A DNA stretch of 37,685 nt, taken from the NCBI GenBank assembly GCA_050186335.1, contig JBFWYO010000049.1, positions 1 through 37,685 of the forward strand, given 5' to 3'. Of the stretch, positions 32,883 to 37,685 are shown piece by piece (within the stretch, counting starts at the first letter, position 1; every line of letters starts with the position of its first letter). A program made the position numbers and the translations under genes. Origin of the DNA: JBFWYO01 sp050186335 (lineage in GTDB: Bacteria > Pseudomonadota > Alphaproteobacteria > Bin65). The notes below the pieces were generated by a model. It was not told where the DNA came from and did not search any database. It saw only the letters and a list, made by a program, of their open reading frames with translations.

Positions 32883-32935
32883 CTCGCGCGCCGCCGCCGC
32901 GCTAATGTCGCGCCCGTCGGGGAGGGGTTCTGCGC

Positions 32936-33373
32936 ATGCTCGAATGGTTGCCGTGGTTCAAGGCGCTGCATGTCATCAGTGTCATCGCGTGGATGGCCGG
33001 GCTGCTGTATCTGCCGCGCCTGTTCGTCTACCACGCCGCCGCCAAACCCGGCTCCGACCAGTCGGAGACGTTCAAGATCATGGAGCGCCGCCTGCTGCGC
33101 GCGATCATGAACCCGGCGATGATCGCGACGTATATTTTCGGCCTCGCCCTGTTGTTCACGCCCGGCGTGGTCAATTGGGGAACCGGCTGGATCTACGTGA
33201 AGCTGATCCTGGTGGCGGCGCTGACCGTGCTGCACCACCTGTACGGATTGTGGCGCAAGGATTTCGAACGCGATGCGAATACGCGCCCGGCGAAATTCTA
33301 CAAAATCGCCAACGAGCTGCCGACGCTCGGCATGATCGCGATCGTGATCATGGTGATCGTGAAGCCGTTTTGA
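32936..33373 (+). CDS. hemJ: Protoporphyrinogen IX oxidase HemJ (CopD/UPF0093 family)
   Basis: HemJ oxidises protoporphyrinogen IX to protoporphyrin IX, the substrate of HemH. This 145-residue inner membrane protein has four helices. H12 in FKALHVISVIAWMAGLLYLPRLFVYH is the conserved residue needed for heme binding. HHLYGLWRKDF and the C-terminal NELPTLGMIAIVIMVIVKP are family motifs. GGGGAGGGG lies about eight bases before ATG 32936. With hemE and hemH this supplies three of the last heme steps; no hemF, hemN or hemG is in the window. Confidence 0.93.
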   Translation: MLEWLPWFKALHVISVIAWMAGLLYLPRLFVYHAAAKPGSDQSETFKIMERRLLRAIMNPAMIATYIFGLALLFTPGVVNWGTGWIYVKLILVAALTVLHHLYGLWRKDFERDANTRPAKFYKIANELPTLGMIAIVIMVIVKPF

Positions 33374-33741
33374 ATTTTACCGTGCCGCGCGGCCGCCCGG
33401 CACGGTCGCCGAATCCCTTTGCTTCCGCCCGCCGTTTTGCTAGATTGCCGGCGTCTTTCCTCCAAATGGGACGGTATTGAGGGAACGGGCGGACAGCCCG
33501 GCGCGTACCCGGCTTAGGGTTACGGCTCTCAAGCGAGTGTTTGGGCTCCGCGGTTTTTCCCGCCTCTTCCATCCCGTTTTTCCTCGCCTGATCGGCTCTT
33601 TGCGGCGCAAGCAGCACGTGGCCGATGTTTCCGTCCGAGCTGCCGTCCGGCATCGGCGTTGCGGCCACCCCGTACCATCCCCGAACCCCCAGGGGGTGCC
33701 GCCATCTTCCCCATAACCTCTTGTTATTGCCTGTTTTTCCC
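33374..33741 (+). promoter_or_regulatory. hemJ-rho intergenic region with hairpin and long pyrimidine-rich rho leader
   Basis: This is a 368-base stretch without a gene. First comes an 8-bp hairpin right after hemJ (33380-33405). Next is a possible sigma-70 promoter, TTGCTT at 33419-33424, 16 bases, TAGATT at 33441-33446. A leader of nearly 290 bases follows, rich in C and T near 33550-33600 and again just before rho (CTTGTTATTGCCTGTTTTTCCC). Such unstructured C-rich RNA is what Rho itself binds, so autoregulation by Rho-dependent termination in the leader is a sensible inference, known for rho in other bacteria. Confidence 0.45.
33380..33405 (+). terminator. Hairpin after hemJ (possible terminator)
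   Basis: CCGTGCCG at 33380-33387 pairs with CGGCACGG at 33398-33405 around a 10-base G+C-rich loop, seven bases past the hemJ stop. No T run follows, so termination may be weak or Rho-dependent. Confidence 0.45.
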
Positions 33742-35010
<1,269 letters not shown>

Positions 35011-35011
35011 G

Positions 35012-35040
35012 AGCGCGGGACTTTATCCCGAGCTTTTTTT
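35012..35040 (+). terminator. Rho-independent terminator of rho
   Basis: AGCGCGGGA (35012-35020), loop CTTTA and TCCCGAGCT (35026-35034) form a 9-bp stem with one G-A mismatch, ending in a run of seven T. It starts two bases after the rho stop. Confidence 0.85.
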
Positions 35041-35098
35041 GTGCGCGGCCGCCAAGCGGCGCTTGGCGGCGGGCGCGCTGCGGCCGTATCATCGGCAT

Positions 35099-36298
35099 AT
35101 GAACAATTGCAGGACACGTTTGGCCGTCGTCGCCATCATTGGCGCGGCGGCATTTTTCTGCGCACTCGCCGCCGCCGAGTCGCCGCGTGCGCCGGAAAAA
35201 ATCTCCTGGCAGCTCGCCCTCGAGCCGACGCCCGGCCCGATCGGCGACGGCAAATCGGCCGACGATTATACCCGCCCGCCGGTCATGACGGTCGATGCCA
35301 AGACAGGCGTTTTCGTCCTCCTGCAAACGACGGACGCGCAGCGCGCGCGGCTGGCGCCGATGGGCGCGCATATCGCGCCCGACGGCAAAATCGTCTGGCG
35401 CCGGCCGTTGACCGAACTGCTCGGCTACGGCGTATCGGCCGCGCGCTTCATCGGCGGCGGCCGTTTGGTGATCTACGGCGAAATCCCCCAGGACCAGCGC
35501 GTGCGCGCGAAGCCGGACGAGAAGTTTGCGTTCGGGCGTTTCGTCGTGCTGTCGCCGACCGGCGAGCACGAGCTCACGATCCCGATGTATCGTGCCGCGC
35601 CGAGCACGCACGTCGACCGCCCCGAGAGCGACGACGACAGTTACGAGCTGCGCCTGGCGCCGTCGCGCGACAACGGCTTCGTCGCGTTCGGCGGCTTCGG
35701 CAGCGGTCCGTATACGTGGTGGCTGGCGCGCTACGACGCCGCCGGCAAGCAATTATGGCAGCAGGGCGACGGCCGGCTGCTGCTGACGCAGATCGACGAC
35801 GTACGGCAATGGATGGACGGACGTCTGGCCGTGCTGTGGGTGCAGGGCGCGCTCAGCGCACAGGCGCCGGCAGCGGCGCAGTTGCGCGTGCTGAACGCGC
35901 AAGGGCATGTGGCCCAACGCTACGCGATCTCGCGCTACAAGTCGGCCTGCTACCGGTTCGCCGGTGAGCGCGTCGTGGTGGGCGGGTTCAAGGACCGCAT
36001 CGCGTGGTTCGATTTCACCGGGCGGCTGATCCGCAGCGTGGCGGTAAGCGCCTCGCCATGCCCGCTCGACGTGGCGCCGGACGGCTCGGCGGTGTGGGAA
36101 ATGCACAAATATGCCGACGCCGAGAACGGCAAGACCCTGCCCGCGAGCGTCGCGGGCATCCGCGCCGGCGAAAAACAGCCGCGGCAATTCGCGCTGCCCG
36201 ACGTGGCCAAACTGGCGGTGCTGCCCGGCGGCAGCTTTATCGCGCTGCTGCACGGGCCGAAACCGTCGCGCGCGTTTGTCGTGCGCCGCTACGATTGA
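35099..36298 (+). CDS. Predicted exported protein of unknown function, possible beta-propeller
   Basis: This is a 399-residue protein with a signal peptide of about 27 residues (CRTRLAVVAIIGAAAFFCALAAAE, cut near AAA-ES). The mature part contains short beta-rich stretches at regular distance, such as GRLVIYGEI, GFVAFGGFG, GRLAVLWVQG, ERVVVGGFKDRIAWFDFTGRLI and GGSFIALLHG. They resemble the blades of a propeller that reads out values (GGFxxxIxxxD type), but I recognise no named family or catalytic motif. Start ATG 35099 follows CATCGGCAT with no clear Shine-Dalgarno. It stands alone between rho and the convergent cyd genes, four bases from the small oxidase gene's stop. Function is not assigned. 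Confidence 0.75.
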   Translation: MNNCRTRLAVVAIIGAAAFFCALAAAESPRAPEKISWQLALEPTPGPIGDGKSADDYTRPPVMTVDAKTGVFVLLQTTDAQRARLAPMGAHIAPDGKIVWRRPLTELLGYGVSAARFIGGGRLVIYGEIPQDQRVRAKPDEKFAFGRFVVLSPTGEHELTIPMYRAAPSTHVDRPESDDDSYELRLAPSRDNGFVAFGGFGSGPYTWWLARYDAAGKQLWQQGDGRLLLTQIDDVRQWMDGRLAVLWVQGALSAQAPAAAQLRVLNAQGHVAQRYAISRYKSACYRFAGERVVVGGFKDRIAWFDFTGRLIRSVAVSASPCPLDVAPDGSAVWEMHKYADAENGKTLPASVAGIRAGEKQPRQFALPDVAKLAVLPGGSFIALLHGPKPSRAFVVRRYD

Positions 36299-36301
36299 GC
36301 G

Positions 36302-36424
36302 TTACAGTCGCATCAGCCAGCGCACAAGATACGTGAGCGCCGCGGTAGCGGAGACGCCGGCCACCCACAAGCCAACGAACCAAGCCATGCGTCGCCATCT
36401 TCGCGCCGGCGGACGAGCCGTCAT
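36302..36424 (-). CDS. Small cytochrome bd-type oxidase subunit (DUF2474-like)
   Basis: This is a 40-residue protein with a basic N-terminus (ARRWRR) and a single membrane helix (MAWFVGLWVAGVSATAALTYLV). Size, shape and place after cydB fit DUF2474, a small subunit found with CIO-type bd oxidases, the counterpart of CydX. The ATG at 36424 overlaps the cydB stop as ATGA, which supports it as a real gene despite its length. The stop TAA at 36302-36304 lies four bases from the convergent exported-protein gene. Confidence 0.8.
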   Translation of the reverse strand: MTARPPARRWRRMAWFVGLWVAGVSATAALTYLVRWLMRL

Positions 36425-37422
36425 TCGTGGTAGCCGCCGCGCACTTTGCCGCGGAACACCCAGTAGCTGTAAACGGTGTAGGCCAGGATCACCGGGATCA
36501 GGATCAGCATGCCGACCAGCATGAAGCTTTGACTCGCTGAAGGCGCCGCTGCATCCCAGATCGTGACGCTGGGCGGCACGATGAACGGCCACAGGCTGAT
36601 CGCCAGGCCGGCATAGCCGAGCAGGAACAGGGCCAGCGCCAGCAGGAAGGGCTGTGCATCGCGCCGGTTGACGATGCTGCGCCAAAGCAGAAATGCCGCG
36701 ACGGCGACCAGGATCGGCACCGGCGCGAGATAGAGCAGATTCGGCATCGAAAACCAGCGTGCGGAAATGCGCGCGTTGAGCAGCGGCGTCCACAGGCTGG
36801 CAAGTGCGATGAACAGCAACAGGATGGCGGCCAGCGGCAGCATCAATTTGAAGCAGCGCCGTTGCAGTTCGCCTTCGGTCTTGAGGATCAGCCAGCCGCA
36901 GCCGAGCGTCGCGTAGCCGGCGACGAGCCCCAACCCGATGCAGAGGGAAAACGGCGTCAGCCAGTCGAACGGACCGCCGGCGTATTGCCGGTTCGTCACC
37001 GCAATGCCTTGAATGAAGGCGCCGAGCGAGATGCCTTGCGCGAAGGCGGTGAGAATCGAGCCGAACGCGAACGACCAATCCCACAGGAAGCGGCTACGCT
37101 TGGCCTTGAAGCGGAACTCGAAGGCGACGCCGCGGAAAATCAGCGCCAATAGCATGACGATCAACGGCATGTAGAGCGCCGAAAGCAGCAGCGCGTAGGC
37201 GAGCGGGAAGGCGCCGAACAAGGCCGCCCCGCCGAGCACCATCCAGGTTTCGTTGCCATCCCAGACCGGCGCCACCGAATTCATCATCGCGTCGCGATCT
37301 TCCGGTCCGCGTACCAGCGGAAACAGAATGCCGATGCCGAGATCGAATCCGTCGAGCACCACATACATGATGATGCCGAAGGCGATGATGGCGGCCCAGA
37401 CGAGCGGCAGATCGATGCTCAT
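36421..37422 (-). CDS. cydB: Cytochrome bd-type ubiquinol oxidase subunit II
   Basis: CydB pairs with CydA in the quinol oxidase that reduces oxygen to water at high affinity; CIO-type versions resist cyanide. The 333-residue protein has about nine membrane helices. It opens with PLVWAAIIAFGIIMYVVLDGFDLG and VAPVWDGNETWMVLGGAALFGAFP, the strongest CydB signatures. The C-terminus SYWVFRGKVRGGYHE is also typical. The start ATG at 37422 overlaps the cydA stop as ATGA. CIO versus CydAB type cannot be settled because most of CydA is missing, but the DUF2474 partner favours CIO-like. Confidence 0.94.
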   Translation of the reverse strand: MSIDLPLVWAAIIAFGIIMYVVLDGFDLGIGILFPLVRGPEDRDAMMNSVAPVWDGNETWMVLGGAALFGAFPLAYALLLSALYMPLIVMLLALIFRGVAFEFRFKAKRSRFLWDWSFAFGSILTAFAQGISLGAFIQGIAVTNRQYAGGPFDWLTPFSLCIGLGLVAGYATLGCGWLILKTEGELQRRCFKLMLPLAAILLLFIALASLWTPLLNARISARWFSMPNLLYLAPVPILVAVAAFLLWRSIVNRRDAQPFLLALALFLLGYAGLAISLWPFIVPPSVTIWDAAAPSASQSFMLVGMLILIPVILAYTVYSYWVFRGKVRGGYHE

Positions 37423-37667
37423 GGCCGCTTCTCCGGGCTTGGCGCGGCCGGCATATTGTCCGCAGGCGGCGCTGCCGCCATCGGCCGCATCCGTGCCGAC
37501 GATTCCGGCGCGTGGGCTACGACAGGCACCGCGGCGCGCATCAGCTTGAGCAGATAGTAAATCCCGGCGCCGAACACGAAGGCGTAGACGACGACAAAGA
37601 GGATCAAGGACGTGCCGACGGTCGCGGCGGGGATCGGCGAGACGGCGTCCCGCGTGCGCAGCAGGCC
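37419..37667 (-). CDS. cydA: Cytochrome bd-type ubiquinol oxidase subunit I, C-terminal fragment
   Basis: Only the last 82 codons are present; the 5' part is lost off the contig end. The genuine sequence starts GLLRTRDAVSPIPAATVGTS, the conserved C-terminal block of CydA/CioA, followed by the last membrane helix (LILFVVVYAFVFGAGIYYLL) and a Pro/Ala-rich tail. The frame continues to the window end, but those six codons (RVLFRS) are adapter, not protein. It is coupled by ATGA to cydB. Confidence 0.92.
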   Translation of the reverse strand, partial: GLLRTRDAVSPIPAATVGTSLILFVVVYAFVFGAGIYYLLKLMRAAVPVVAHAPESSARMRPMAAAPPADNMPAAPSPEKRP

Positions 37668-37685
37668 AGATCGGAAGAGCACACG
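37668..37685. other. Illumina TruSeq adapter sequence at contig end (artefact)
   Basis: The last 18 bases AGATCGGAAGAGCACACG are identical to the start of the Illumina TruSeq read-1 adapter. Translated on the minus strand they give the well-known false peptide VLFRS. They begin exactly where CydA homology ends. This is sequencing contamination and should be trimmed. Confidence 0.97.

Overview
The window is G+C-rich chromosomal DNA of an alphaproteobacterium, most likely of the Rhodospirillales. I infer this from gene order and family content: glnD-murJ-trpS, hslVU divergent from a hisBHAFE cluster, secB/fxsA/tim44/mltA/smr, dnaQ-coaE-aroE-maf-ppsR facing hemE-hemH-hemJ-rho, and alphaproteobacterial families such as TIGR02186, DUF2333 and TimA/Tim44-like. 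Almost every gene is an intact housekeeping gene. Many are coupled by ATGA or TGATG stop-start overlaps. The last 18 bases (37668-37685) are Illumina TruSeq adapter, so the right edge is the true end of a contig with untrimmed adapter, not genome sequence.

Layout. 1-791 (minus): a visibly A+T-richer patch with two coupled genes, a DUF6932-like nucleotidyltransferase-fold protein and an unknown partner cut by the left edge. 792-1122: non-coding. 1123-6743 (plus): glnD (PII uridylyltransferase), murJ (lipid II flippase), trpS. 6931-7902: an outer membrane beta-barrel of the Lpg1974/Legionella_OMP type, followed by a strong terminator. 7977-8813 (minus): a sulfotransferase. 9012-12428 (plus): DUF2333 protein, TauE/SafE permease, TIGR02186 membrane-anchored periplasmic protein and a universal stress protein. 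12451-16775 (minus): hisB-hisH-GNAT-hisA-hisF-hisE-HIT. 16981-18950 (plus): hslV-hslU protease. 18953-25113 (minus): tim44-mltA, then lutA-lutB-lutC (lactate oxidation) running by overlap into smr, then an XRE regulator. 25303-26490 (plus): fxsA, secB. 26709-30376 (minus): ppsR-maf-aroE-coaE-dnaQ as one tightly overlapped transcription unit. 30377-30821: a 445-bp non-coding gap. 30822-35010 (plus): hemE-hemH-hemJ and rho. 35099-36298: an unrecognised exported protein. 36302-37667 (minus): cydA (3' end only), cydB and a 40-residue DUF2474 subunit of a cytochrome bd-type oxidase.

The most interesting locus is the gap at 30377-30821. It lies between hemE and ppsR (the RP001 homologue), the gene pair that flanks the chromosomal origin in Caulobacter and Rickettsia. 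It contains three 8/9 DnaA-box matches, five GANTC methylation sites, and a TAG-trinucleotide/A+T-rich element resembling a DnaA-trio unwinding region. Genes point away from it on both sides. I therefore call it the probable oriC. The second candidate for novelty is the A+T-rich DUF6932 two-gene module at the left edge. Further points are a ferrochelatase with a possible [2Fe-2S] cysteine set, a lut operon set into an otherwise familiar cluster, and a long pyrimidine-rich rho leader.
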